A program made the position numbers and the translations under genes. Shown here piece after piece: positions 13,411 through 25,250 of a DNA stretch of 64,000 nucleotides (its first letter is position 1; each line of letters opens with the position of its first letter). Origin of the DNA: Glossina fuscipes (taxonomy: Eukaryota; Arthropoda; Insecta; Diptera; Glossinidae); the NCBI RefSeq assembly GCF_014805625.2, contig NW_023998416.1, positions 12,464,472-12,528,471 of the forward strand, given 5' to 3'. The notes beneath the pieces were generated by a model. That model was given only the letters and a program-made list of their open reading frames with translations, was not told where the DNA came from and made no database searches.

Positions 13411-14334
13411 AAACGATGTCGGCAGAACTTTTATTCGCTGTCTATTAGTCAACTTACAGGCGAGTGGATTCATTACTGTCATTACTTTTACATTCTTCTA
13501 TATATAATTCAATTCAATTACATCAGGGTAAGTAGACATTAGCTTTGTTATTCACAAGCATAGATCGTTTTTTGAATACCGCTAATGTTTAAAGTTCATT
13601 TCCAAAAGTATAAGACTTAAAAAGAAATGCTGAGAACAAGGTGTTAGAAATTCGTGTTGCTTTCAATATTTTCAAAAAATGTATTATTCGTGTCGTTTAG
13701 ACTTTTTGAGTTGTCTTTGAATGCATCAAACTATGAACATTGCCCTGCGCTCACGAAGACATGCCTCGCATTGCTTGCTTAATATAAATATCACAACCTC
13801 GAAAAATGAGAATGAAAACAAAACGTTATCATTTTCTTGTTTTGTAACTTTAAAAAAAAAAAAATAAGAAGAAAATCCTAATTATGAATAAAAGTAATTT
13901 ATGAGCTCGTAGTTGTTTGTATTCATTGTCATGAAAGAAGAAGTAATCACTTACGTGTACCTGCAGAATTTTTAACAATAGGTTATGATTTCTCTTCTAT
14001 TCTTTTTTTTTCATATTTTTTTTTTTTGGTAAAAACAAAAAGTCTGTAACGCATCAATGAAAATTACGTGTTAATAATCTGTCAGTGGCTTCTTTGTAAG
14101 TGATACGTAGACATGGTTGTGTGATACTGAATGCATAAGTACATAAGAACGGGAAAAAAATGAAAGCCTCTCTTTTGTAAAAATAGCAGACAATAGTACT
14201 TATTATACCGCAAAGTTGTTATTTAAAAATGCTGAAAGGATTCGTTAAATTACAAGACATCATAACAATCAAAAATTTCCATACAAGAAACAACCGAAAA
14301 GTTTTATTATAATCACATCATATATAACACATCA
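13411..14334. other. Non-coding spacer
   Basis: Holds poly-A at about 13851-13865, poly-T near 14005-14028 and a possible exon-like interval at 13460-13527 (see findings). Nothing else is supported. Confidence 0.35.
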
Positions 14335-15330
14335 CTCAATAAGTCTCCTGTCTGACATATATATGACAACAGTGTTGACAGATCTGTATGATTTCGGCAT
14401 AGTACCAGCATTCGAAAGATATCTGTTAAAATTTCGTGACATTCTGGCAATTAATTTACTGGCTGCGCTACTTTTTTTGTGCTCGCAATACTACAAAATT
14501 CTAAATTGCTTTTGTTGATAGTGAAAAATACCGTAAACAGTCAGCATTGCCTTGAAAGATGTTATGACGACTATTGACTATCGAAAATATAAATTTTCCT
14601 AATGTTATTTTCGTAATTTAAAACGAAGGAAAGATCTAAATTTCCTGGGTTGGTTAAACCATGCTTTTTAATGGAGGAGATACCGTTCAACTTAAGCCTT
14701 GACTTGAAAAATATTAAGGGAACTCTTCTCCATCGAAAACAACAACAATTTGTTGGTTTGTGGTGATTTCAGACGACGATGGTACAAACGCGAATGGAGC
14801 TGAAAGCCGTAGGCATTCAGAAAAGATAGCAAAAATTATCCTCGATAATCGAAAAGTGACGTTGCATGAAATAGTTGACATGCTAGCGCATGAAAATTTG
14901 GTTATGGGAGATTTGTTATCCGTGCGTACTCATATACGAACAAAAGCGTGTCACTGACTCGGACCGCAGCTTGAATCTGTTTAATTACAGCAGCAGTGAG
15001 AGTGGATAACACACTTGGAAACAAGCGATCGATCTCCTAGTTGTAACGAAAGCCGTACATTGCGAAACAAACGTAGCAACGATCGCCCATCTCCAGCGCC
15101 AGTATGTTAAGATACCCATCGTGTCCTATTCATTGACTACCTTGAAAACCGAAGAACGCTAAATAGAGAATATTATAAGGTACTTTCGTAGTTTGATTGA
15201 AGAAAGAATTGGCCAAAAAAGAACCCAAATGACGGAGGAAAACTTAACTTTTCCGTAACACCATGCAGGGTGCCTTGAGTCGATGGTTATCATGGAAAAG
15301 ACAGCGTGAAATGAAACTCAAATGATTGTC
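14335..15330 (+). pseudogene. Mellifera-type mariner relic A
   Basis: The left end, acacatcactcaataagt at 14328-14345, is shared with the copy at 56768 and is the complement of the right end of copy B (acttattgagtga, about 39626). About 400 bp in, the transposase appears. DNRKVTLHEIVDMLA (14847-14890) matches the family's 'DRK.KL.EIAE.L' helix-turn-helix segment, RVDN (about 15000) matches 'QQRVDDSE', and NREYYKVL then RKNWPKK (about 15165-15215) match 'NREYY..LLDRL...I..KRP'. The frame is interrupted many times and no DDE/DDD catalytic set survives. The right end was not located. Confidence 0.75.
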
Positions 15331-16689
15331 CCATGCATCCTCTGTAAAGCTTGCGCCCCATAGCTTTTTATCTCTCTGCAAATCGCAAAAGGATGCTTTA
15401 GGGATAAAACATTGCGATTACATTAATTGATGAGGTGATTACCGAAAGATTACAAAAAAAAAAAAATATGTAACAATATTCGAAGCGAATTTTTCGAACA
15501 CAAATAACCTTTATTTTCAGAACCGCAAATTTTGGCAACATAGCTCCGTCAACCCATAGATAGCATAGGAAAGAAGATATTGCCACAATTTTCAATTTAG
15601 CTGCGTCTTAAAGGTGAAGCCACATTTTTTTCAGGCATTTGAAGAAATGCATGATGGTTATGGAGAGGACGGGTTAAGAACCCGAGTTTACTCGTTTCCT
15701 TTCTGGTTCTTATATTTATCTACAAAGTACTGTTGACTCGCAACAGAGTCGAGATATTTTCAATGACACTCAGATCGGGCTACGGGAGTTACATACAAGA
15801 ATAGTTTAGGTAAATGATAGATAAAAATTTACAAACCGTGGGAATGTGAGGCATGCCTTGACGCTCCATAAATTAATACTTTTTGCGTTTGGAGAGATTA
15901 GACGGGGTATGTGGTTCGTGAGACGCTGGAACTTGTCCCGATAATTGATTCAATTACTAGAAAAGACGTATAGTATGTGAAGTCGATATCATGTAGAATT
16001 AACAGATAATTATTTTCATGAATTTCCATTTTTTTAGGAGTATTTATATAATACGTTGGTAAGCTTACGTTTTGGAAATTCTAAGTCGCGTTGACTGTTG
16101 ATTTTTTGCTTCTTGCTTCTCTACAATGCAACTCTGGCCATCGATTGTTAGTTTCCACGTCACTAATGGAGTCAAAGCACGCTATGTGGTGTGATTGAAT
16201 TTTGCTTAATGTTGCTCGTTATTCTCGTGTAATGAATTTTTTCCTTTCAATAATATTTTTGTTTTTTTTCTTTTTTGGCATGTTGTCAGCTTCTACACAT
16301 TAAAAGTACGATTTTTTTCAATCATAATGTTAATGATTTCGTAGCAAACATTGCGTTCGTTGAACAAACATGCAAACTAATGGATTTGGATTTGAATTTC
16401 ATTGCTGTTAGCTTTGTTTTCTTGTTATAATTGAAAGAAACTTATTAAAAGAAATATGTAAAATGCTACCTCTTGTAATCTCATTATTTAGAATAATACA
16501 AAGACAATCGGACAAGATAATTATACCGATTATACCGATTTTAGCTGCTCAGTTAAGAGCTAAAGAGGAGGAGACGGCAAGACATATTGCTTAGATATGA
16601 ATTATATAATTAAATGCTGTTTATGTTTGAAAAAATATTTTTTATTTATATAAAATTTTTACTCACAAATAGATTATGAAATGCTTCAA
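15331..16689. other. Non-coding spacer
   Basis: AT-rich, with short poly-A at about 15454 and poly-T at about 16261-16275. There is no ORF of note and no recognisable repeat, apart from the missing right end of mariner A, which may lie within 15331-15600. Confidence 0.4.
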
Positions 16690-16694
16690 TTATT

Positions 16695-16985
16695 TACAAT
16701 CAACAAGTAACGCGGCACACGACTGACTGCAGTTATTCTCTTATAACGGCTTTTCGAAAGAAGCTGTTGTATATGAAGAGTTCGAAAAAGTGATCCGATT
16801 TGAATCACTTTCGTCCTTGCCCCAAAACAAGTCAACAACTGTTGAGCGAAAGAAAACAAGACGGACAGAGGGACAGACAAATTTATCACCTTCTCAATCG
16901 ATCGATGTACCTCAAGTTCTTCTGAACATTGCATTCATTCGCATAAAGTTAGTATGCGTTTGTACCGTTGCACGGTATAAAAAGC
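16695..16985 (+). repeat. Composite fly dispersed repeat (copy 5)
   Basis: The blocks ttcgaaaaagtgatccgatt, gaatcactttcgtccttgcc, ttgagcgaaagaaaacaaga, cggacagagggacagacaaa (GTCY tract on the other strand) and acctcaagttctt... are followed by cgcataaagttagtatgcgt and gttgcacggtataaaaagc. They follow the order of the 13.1 and 40.9 kb copies. Non-coding. Confidence 0.75.
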
Positions 16986-19544
16986 AATAAAGTTATATAC
17001 AAACTAAAATGTGAATTACGTAATAATTAAATGAAAGTCTATGTTATTTACTAGGAATGTAAAGAAGGAAACGAAATTGTTATACAGCAAATACACATGA
17101 GTTTTGTGAAAATGAAAAAAGTTATTTTGTTCTAAGTATTGCCAGCCACTAGGTGCAGGTTTTTATCGTTCGCCTGACAATTTGTAAATGCCAAGCAAAG
17201 CAAAACCGTTGCTCTTTTGAATCAAACCGTTTATCGGGCCATTTTCGTACAGTCGGGTAAAATGAGAAGTTCTGGCCAACAAGAGCGTGGCCTCGCTGCA
17301 AATATGTTGTAATAAAACAAAGCCTAGTCTGGCGAATAAGTCTCATGTGAAAATATTTTCCAAACACTTAATCATTTCCACCGTAAGGTGATGCTATATG
17401 CTGACGCATTACTGTGAAACAAAGTTACTTTATGCTACCGTTTTCGATGTGGCTTTTCATGCTTTAAAGCTTAATTCAAATCGATTCTTTGTTGTCGGCA
17501 GCGTTTGGAGTCTCTGGCGATGTCGGTAGACACTTTTTATGTTTAGGTTTCTTAGCAATTTATTAAGGTCGCTTAATAAATTTTTAAATGCAACGCACGT
17601 AGAATTTTATTTTTTTCACAGTTTCCATCATAAAACAATATAAACGGACAAACTAATATATCATGCACACATGGAAAGTTTCGAAAGGAAAGAGAAAAAT
17701 ATTATGTCTCTATACTTCAGTTATACAAATATGAAAACGTCTTCCCTATAAAATCCGTGACACGATAGGGAGGTTGGTATCGCGAAAATCTTATATTGAA
17801 TTTTAATTTTTATTTTACATATATCTGCACCAAATCGGTTATTGGCTGCCGTTCGGCAAGTTTTGACAAGAGTACTCTTTCTCTTTTGAGTTGTTGTGTT
17901 GTTGTTATGCTTCTCTTCATTATTGTAAGCGGATAATAGCTGTATTCTTCATGTGATGAGAATAAAAGTCTTTCAATTTATATGTACAATGTTTCTTTCC
18001 TTTGTTGCTAATGATTTGAAGATTGAAAGAAAGCTACGCTTATACCTAATCGCCTTTTGATTTTCTCCAAGAAGAGGATTATTTTTGTTTAGCTATAAAA
18101 TATTCATCCTTGCATTTCTCTACTGTGTATGTGGATGGCGTTACCTAAAAATTTATCCTGTGCTAAATCATCGTTGTGCTACTTGACACGCACAAAGTAA
18201 ATTTACTGTAACGACGTTAATCTATTTTCAAAGTTTTTCTGCATGTCTTACAATCATTGCTTTCTATGCTGAATATATTGTGTATGCGTGTGTTTAAAAT
18301 TTTTGGCTAAGCAAAGTAGCTGCTGCATCGTGATATATGTTATCTTTCCTTTGCTTTTTAGTAAAGCCATGAGTCTTGAAAGTGTGAATAAAGTAAAATA
18401 ATGTTTCTTAAGTTTGACACTAAGACTTTTTTAATGAACAATAATTTCTTTTGCGAATATTTCTCTCATTTCTATCTCCTTTTCTTAAAATAACTGTAGA
18501 ACATACGCGTGTCTAAGTAATAAGATCTTAATTAAACGTAATTTAAAAAAAAAACAGTACATGTATGGTTTGATATAGTGTAACCTTAGATAGGGATGCT
18601 TAAGGCAGTTTTGGAAGTAGGGGCAAGTTTTACCATGAAATAAAGTCTTTTGTTGCTTATCAATTACATGTTTGACCATTTGATCGTCTATCTATTTCTA
18701 TATTTAAGAATAATTGTAAACATAACTTTATCAACCCTAGACGCGAATCTGATATTGACTTGTTGACACGATTTGACAGCGTTACAAGTAGCTGCTGAGC
18801 CAGGGTTTGATCTTGTTATCATTGCGGAAACTAACGCAGCGATTGCTGAGATGGCAGCCGATATAATAATTCTTTGACGCGAGAAGCAATTATTGCGATG
18901 ACCCTCTCTACTGTTCGCTGAATAACTATGTTTATTCCGTACATCCGCTCCAAAAAGTTTTTCTAGATTATTTTGTTTTTCTCGGGCTTTATACCGGGCA
19001 CTTGACCGCTCAGGTCAAATTCTATTACAGATTTATCAAAATTTTCTTATTACCCAACGATGTAAGAAATGTTGTTTACGATTTTGAAAAGGAGTTGACC
19101 TAACGGAAGGCTATCTATCGTCCATCCTCAGAAACTGACATACAATATAAGAAGGGATACTATATGTACAGCTCAAGAAAAAAAAAAGCGTAAGTAACGC
19201 GTTTACAAATTTTGTCGATTATCAGGTAAATGGGTTTTAAACAAAAAAGAAAATAAAAAAAAATTGCTAACAAGTCGAAATCTAAGGCTTTTAAAATATT
19301 GAAAAAGGATTCAATCGCACTACTTTGACGATCACTTCTAATACAACGCCGCCTCATTCCAAAAAGGAATTTATAGCAAAAACTATTGCAATCTTCAAAA
19401 TTTCTCGACAAAAGTCGCGAAGTAATAATCGCGATAAAGTCATTTACTTTTCAAGGTTTCGTAGTGAAAACGAATCCGTTGTAGTAAGTGGCGGTAAAAA
19501 TTAGTTATGTCAAATTTTAGCCAAGTACCTCAATTTTTTTTACA
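16986..19544. other. Non-coding spacer
   Basis: I see no supported gene. A minus-strand open stretch at 17149-17367 (72 codons) and its complement gave no firm transposase match. The region 18780-19030 is slightly GC-richer and unidentified. Confidence 0.35.
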
Positions 19545-20200
19545 CCGTGCCATGCCTAGGTTCTCATGAAAGGTTGTTTGCACAGGAAAAAGCTTAGTTT
19601 TAAATATATCTTGATGTAGAAATGGTCCGTGGTCCTAATTTCAGATTACACTCCATTGAATCGGATAAAGCAATTTCTTCAGTTCCCACTAAACTTCCCT
19701 CTGGCAAAATGCTACAATTTTCAATAGTTCGTGGTGAAAATTGGTGAAGAAGAGCAATTTAACGTAAAAATGAACAGTCATAAATTTGAACTATATGGAA
19801 CTGTTTTCGCATCAAAAAACAGACAAAAAACTTGACTTTCAATATTTCATGACGAAAATTAGACCATAAAAGTAATTTAACATAAAAATTAACTACAGCA
19901 AGTTTGGCTTACCCAGATCTATACCGTGGATCCCAGCCTATGTAACAACTCTCTTGAAAATTACGCCTTCACAAGACAACAAAGGTTTGACTTTTAGTTT
20001 TTTATAACGAAAGTATATGAAGAATAACAAAAGCTTAACAAGAAAATCAAATTTTCCCAAATTGGACTACTGTCACGTATTGGGTCCAGTTCGCTCCAAC
20101 CCAACATAACGATTTTCATGGGCGTACCTCAATATGGAAGCAAAGAGTAGTTTTCGTCGGCTTGTCACGAAAATTAATGAATAGTTGTCTTAAGCAATGT
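19545..20200 (+). repeat. Array of about 165-bp degenerate units
   Basis: Several degenerate units recur here. Each contains a motif like 'ttcatgacgaaaatta...', 'agcaatttaac.taaaaat', 'cccagatctatacc' and 'tctcttgaaaattacgcctt'. The same unit type is seen at 37400-37880 and at 52990-53480. At 52.8 kb such units sit inside a composite element with the GTCY head, so I read them as the body of the same repeat family. Confidence 0.55.
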
Positions 20201-22715
20201 GATGTGATGTGTAGGCTATAAACGGGTCGGCCTTACCTGACTGTAATATTCGCCTTCTACTAGGATAATATATAACTGTAAAAAGCTTTGCTTGTATTTC
20301 TGCTGTTTAGTAAAAGGTTGTTCTATGATGAAAAGCTTTCGTTTTTCTTTAAATTTATTGAAATATTCTTTAGAAATCTTGAACCCTTATGCGCTTTCCG
20401 ATAAAGAGTTGGCTAGTGAAAAAAGGCATTTTTTTAAAATCTTTCCTTTAAATTGTTATTCTAAATTCCAACGCGACGGTAAGTTTTTCTTTGCCAATTT
20501 TGGAAATTTCGATTAATTCAAGTTCTCTCCTCAAGTGCGGTAACAGAAAACGGTAAAACACGAAAATCGCGCAATATGCAAAACAAAACAAGAAACCGAA
20601 AATTTTTTATTTGTACGCAAAAAAAAAAAACTTGCTGCACATTTGCACAAAAAAAAAAAAAAACAGCAAAGAATGAAAATAAACCAGGAAAAAACGAAGT
20701 CCCGCAGAAACTAAACCACAAATGTGCGTGCAAGGCAGATATAATTTCGCTGAATGATTTTTTATGCTAAACAGGGAGTAACTACTAACTTTTGCTGCTG
20801 CGTGAGAGCTATTTGGTATGCGTTACCGCGTGCTTAGCTTGTGTCGGTGCAGGGAATGTGAAAAGAGAGAGAGAAAAAAAAAGGACACGAAAAATCGCTG
20901 CACTAACATCATGAACAAAAACAATAATAACAACATCGCAACCTCGCAACTTTAAATATCGTAAGAAAACATGGCTAAATAAAAATAAAAAAATAAAAAA
21001 ACATAAAACATTCGGAAAAATCTATGCAGATTTTTATTTTTTTTTTTTTTTCAAATTTTCTTTCTCCCTTTTCCCTGTTCCTTTTTGCTTGTGATTTGTT
21101 ATATTCCTACGTGTTGCTGCTTATGTCATATTAGAGAAGGGTACAGTTGAATAAGGAAAAAAAAAGCAAAACTAACGTTTTTTAAACCTATTTTAAATAT
21201 TTAATCACATGGTTTGTATAAAACAAGAGTAATTAATCATCATAAATCATTAAAATTACAAAGTGCACGGGATTAAAATGTAATTAAAATTAAACGCACA
21301 AAATATGAATTATAATGACGCCAAAAAAAAGGAGAAAAAACAAAACACAACCCGCAAAAGACAAGTCGAACCCTTGGGCACGCGCCACCAAAGTGGAACT
21401 CATTTCTGAAAAGTACGCCTTCATAAGTAATCAGGTATAAGTATATGAAGCCTGTAATTGAAGTAGAGATAATCCTAAGGGGCGGAAAAGAAAAAAAGTT
21501 AAAGAGACCTGAGATAGGAACAATTTAGTGGAGATGATAGTTGCATAATTTATCCTCAACCAGTTTCCCAGTTTATTCATTTGTACCAAAGAGTAACGAA
21601 TGCCTGGTTATTTATCGCATTAATAATGTCACGATCGTCCATGCAAGCAAAAGATGGAAAGCAAAAGTCTTTTTTAAAACGACTATTATCTCACCATATA
21701 TCTAATATCGGAGTAACTTCAAAGTTGAATAGTGATTTTCGGAAAGCTCTACATAATGCTTGTCAGCGCCAAGTTTGAATAGAGGAAAAGGAACACATTT
21801 ACGCTTACCCTAAGCTTTGTTGTTTCTGTTACTTAACATCTGCGTATGTTAGATACGAATTTTCAATATGCTCAAGATTATGTAATCTTTCGCTCGCTCT
21901 AAAATTGATACATTTTTTAAAGGGCTTAAATGCTTTAGTCCTTGAACTTATTTATGTTTTTATTATTCTCCTTTTCTTTTCATATATTAGGACCATTACA
22001 AAGAGAGTTTGAAGAGATTTAATATGAAAATTTAACAAGAGATATCTTATTCTACACATCGTTCATTGTCTGCTACAATAACGGACCAATATTATCAGTA
22101 TTGCTGCAAGAAGCGATACTTCGTTTGGACAGAAAATAAACCACTGTTTGAAATCAGTTTCCCATCACCTGCGGAAATGTACGTTGATTGCAAAGCGAAA
22201 TATAGCATACGTCACTTGAGCGCTGTTCGTCTTCTATCGAACTAGAAATTCCTTTGATATATTTCAGACATTTCGTCAGCATTGCCTAGCGCTGTCTCGT
22301 ATCGAATAATATTGTAGCTCCGAAACGTGAGAAGACATAAGTCACAACACACAACATAAACAACACTAAATATGGAGAATGGTACTTTTTCTTCTTAGCG
22401 ACAGGTGTTGCAAAGTGTACACAATACAGCTGGAGAATACAATAAACCTCGCACAATACCTTTTCATTTCAGAAGATTTCGTATTACACGGCGGAAAAAT
22501 TGGGATCGTTTCCGTACAACGCGCTAAAAGAGACTCGTATAACACTCGGTAAAAGAGGCAGACACTAAATAATAAGGAATTTTTATATATTAATGTCCCC
22601 CGCTCTCTCTCTCTCTCTCTTCTGTGGGGAAAAAAAAAATTATTATTCATTGGCTATAAAAATTGCCGTCACGTAGACTAAAGACTGATTATTAAATAAA
22701 TTTATCTTAAATATA
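20201..22715. other. Non-coding block, homopolymer-rich in its first half
   Basis: Poly-A runs lie at 20618-20630 and 20647-20662 and poly-T at about 21033-21050. The 74-codon ORF at 20292-20516 has no recognisable domain. A (CT)n run is listed separately. No gene is supported. Confidence 0.4.
22602..22622 (+). repeat. (CT)n microsatellite
   Basis: About 10 CT units. Confidence 0.9.
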
Positions 22716-22790
22716 ACAAGTAAATTAGCCGGTTTGGCCTGCGAAGGGGGCGTGTTTTTTTGTATAATCTAAAAGACTCATACCGCATGG
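22716..22790 (+). repeat. Head fragment of composite fly repeat (copy 6)
   Basis: aacaagtaaattagccggtt resembles the acaagtaag...tcgggc head at 6598. The downstream body is not recognisable. Weak call. Confidence 0.35.
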
Positions 22791-23672
22791 ATTTATATAA
22801 TACAGAAAGAGTCTACTGCGTTTTAGGCGCGTCTACGTACTTCATTTGAGGTATAAATTACTAGTTTTTGCTCCGTCTACGAATAATTGAAATATTTTCA
22901 ATAATTCCCCGCAACCTTAGAGTTTCAGACTGGGTTTATCTAAATGATGAATTTTTCTCAGTCTCGTTATTACTTTAATGTATAGTGCTTCCTATCTAAG
23001 AGTATAAGCTTCGAATCAGAAATCAAACTAATTTGTAACATCCCGTGTACACCTCTCCACAATTATGGTAGCACTACGTGCCGCAAATGTATTTCTTCGT
23101 TCTTCTCTGCTTTAAAAAGAAGCCTCAACACCCAAATCGGCTCTTATTTGAATGATACTTGGCAAAATGATAATCAAAAGCACTACTTGTTAGCAACGTA
23201 GTACAATTTAAGGATGTCTATTAAGACGAGACACGAATTTGTGCAATCACTTCATTTATCAATCTTACGACTTTAAGATGTAGAGCTAAAGTCTGCTAAT
23301 TAAAAATACATTAAGATTTTTTGTGTTGCAACTATTTAGCAAAGTTAATGCAGTCCCTGTTGGATGAAGAAAATTTTTTGTTTGTTTTTTTATTTTTTTA
23401 TTTTTTTTATTTATTATAATATATTTTAAGTTTCTCTAAATATCTTTTTATGATATCCTACGAAGACATGCCTTTGTTCTCAGCTTTTCATTTTAATTTC
23501 CATCTAACTTCCTTTTCATTAAATTACTTCAACCTTGATGAACACATGTGCAGACATTGTTCCGTCTTCTATTTTTCGTTTCCGTTCCTTTTAAGTTATG
23601 TGCAAGAATATAATATTTGTGTGTATATTACGTGAAATTTCTTACACTTAATGAATCCTAATTCTTCGTAGT

Positions 23673-23709
<37 letters not shown>

Positions 23710-24409
23710 GTTTTGTGGAATTCCTTTACTTTGAACATAATTCACTCATATTCTTCTTTTCATTTACACCTTTCCACACTTTATGCGGTTTATTCAGTAG
23801 TTAGTTTAGAATTTCCTTTAAAATTATTCTCATTTTATTTTCACATGTAAGTATTTTTGTATTCATACTTCCTCCCTAAGCATGTGTCATTGAAAATGTC
23901 ACGTTTACAACAAAAAGTTTTTCTTCCGTTTCTTTATAATAAAAAAGAAAAAAAAAACAAAGCAAAAGCCCTTAACTTTGCATAAATTTTGAACAGATTT
24001 ATTTGAAAAACTAAAACATATCGGCGGGAAATAATGATAAAATATATGTACAATATATGTACAATATAATCGATATGTGCTTGTATGTTTGTATGTAAAT
24101 GCTTTCATTAAGCAATAAAAAGAAAATGTAGATGATTTATACAGAGCAAAAGAAGTTCAAGTGTTGTCTACCACACGCATGGGAAGATCCGAAAAACATA
24201 TTGTGAATAGATTCTTCGGCGATCTTAAACTTAATTCCACGCATAACGTTTAACTTCTAAGCTAAATTTCAGTATAGACAACATACGTATATTTTGTCAA
24301 AAGAAGCATTAAAATTAAATTTGAAGTGGATTTCAATCAAAGCGATGTATTATATAAGATTTTTAAGTTGTTATCTATTCTAATATGATTCATGTAACAT
24401 GAAGTACCG
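22791..24409. other. Non-coding spacer
   Basis: Holds poly-T rich DNA at 23370-23420, a (GTT)n run (listed) and short TA-type sequence near 24045-24070. No gene seen. Confidence 0.4.
23671..23710 (+). repeat. (GTT)n trinucleotide microsatellite
   Basis: About 12 GTT units followed by gtgttttgtgg. Confidence 0.95.
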
Positions 24410-25250
24410 TCACGATGTTGGGATTGAAAAAATGTCGATTAATTTACTTTGAGAGAAATGGTGTTCCTATAAGTGTTCGGTGTTCGATGGCACACGGAGT
24501 GAGGAACCTGGCAGCACACGTCAGGAGGATTATTAACGGCCGAATACCAGCTGCGGGCAGCTATAGGTGTAGCTGTAGCACTGTAGCGAAAGCAAGCCTT
24601 ATCCTTACCTCCGAATTTCTTTTGGTCAGGCATCCGATTGGTCGAAATATGCTGTTCCCACTATCAGACCGGAGCTCGGAGATATGATAAGAGAAGAAAA
24701 TGAAGAAACAAGAAATAATAAATCCCTCTGGTCAAACTTTGCATGTTGCAAACTCGGTCAGCAATTGAAAATTCACAGAGAAAGCTGCCAAAAATGGGAC
24801 CCGTTCATACTATGCGCGCGGATATGGCGGAGCGAATATAAATATATAGACAGAGCCCAAGTTGTGCAGAGAAACCTCGAAACGGGGACCACTACTCTTC
24901 TTTACTGGAACAAGGAAAAACCTTTACCTTGAAGGATACCTCGTAATTCACCACAACTCACGTCACGGTCGATACTTGTTAAACGTTCGACAACGATAAA
25001 GCTGGCGAGGTGTACACAACGCCGGCTAGACCTGGTCTTATAATAGGCCCCCTGAGAAAGGCACAAGAGGAAAAACGCGTCTAACGCAACCACCGTCACG
25101 GGAGTAGAGAGGGCCGCCATCTGTCTCTCATATTCCGATAGCCTCTACACCTCTAAATCTGGAATATTAAGGGCATTCCCACCACCCTGTGGTGTGAACG
25201 GCGTCTTATCTTTAGACTTTTATCCACTGTAACAGATTTCCGTCAGTCAT
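24410..25250. other. GC-richer unidentified block
   Basis: This 840-bp block is visibly richer in G and C than its flanks. It has overlapping open stretches on both strands: plus 24415-24687 (91 codons) and 24684-24932 (83 codons), minus 24902-25120 (73 codons). I find no domain, terminal repeat or poly-A tail. A degraded transposon (for example a non-LTR element) or old coding sequence is possible. I assign no function. Confidence 0.35.

Noticed and set aside
17053..17068. 14-base match to the mature miR-1 sequence (ggaatgtaaagaag)
   Set aside because: The match ends after 14 bases, no complementary arm lies upstream, and the surrounding DNA does not fold like a microRNA precursor by eye.
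17149..17367. Open stretch suspected to be an IS630/Tc1-like transposase remnant
   Set aside because: A few residues resemble such proteins, but no run of matches in order could be established.
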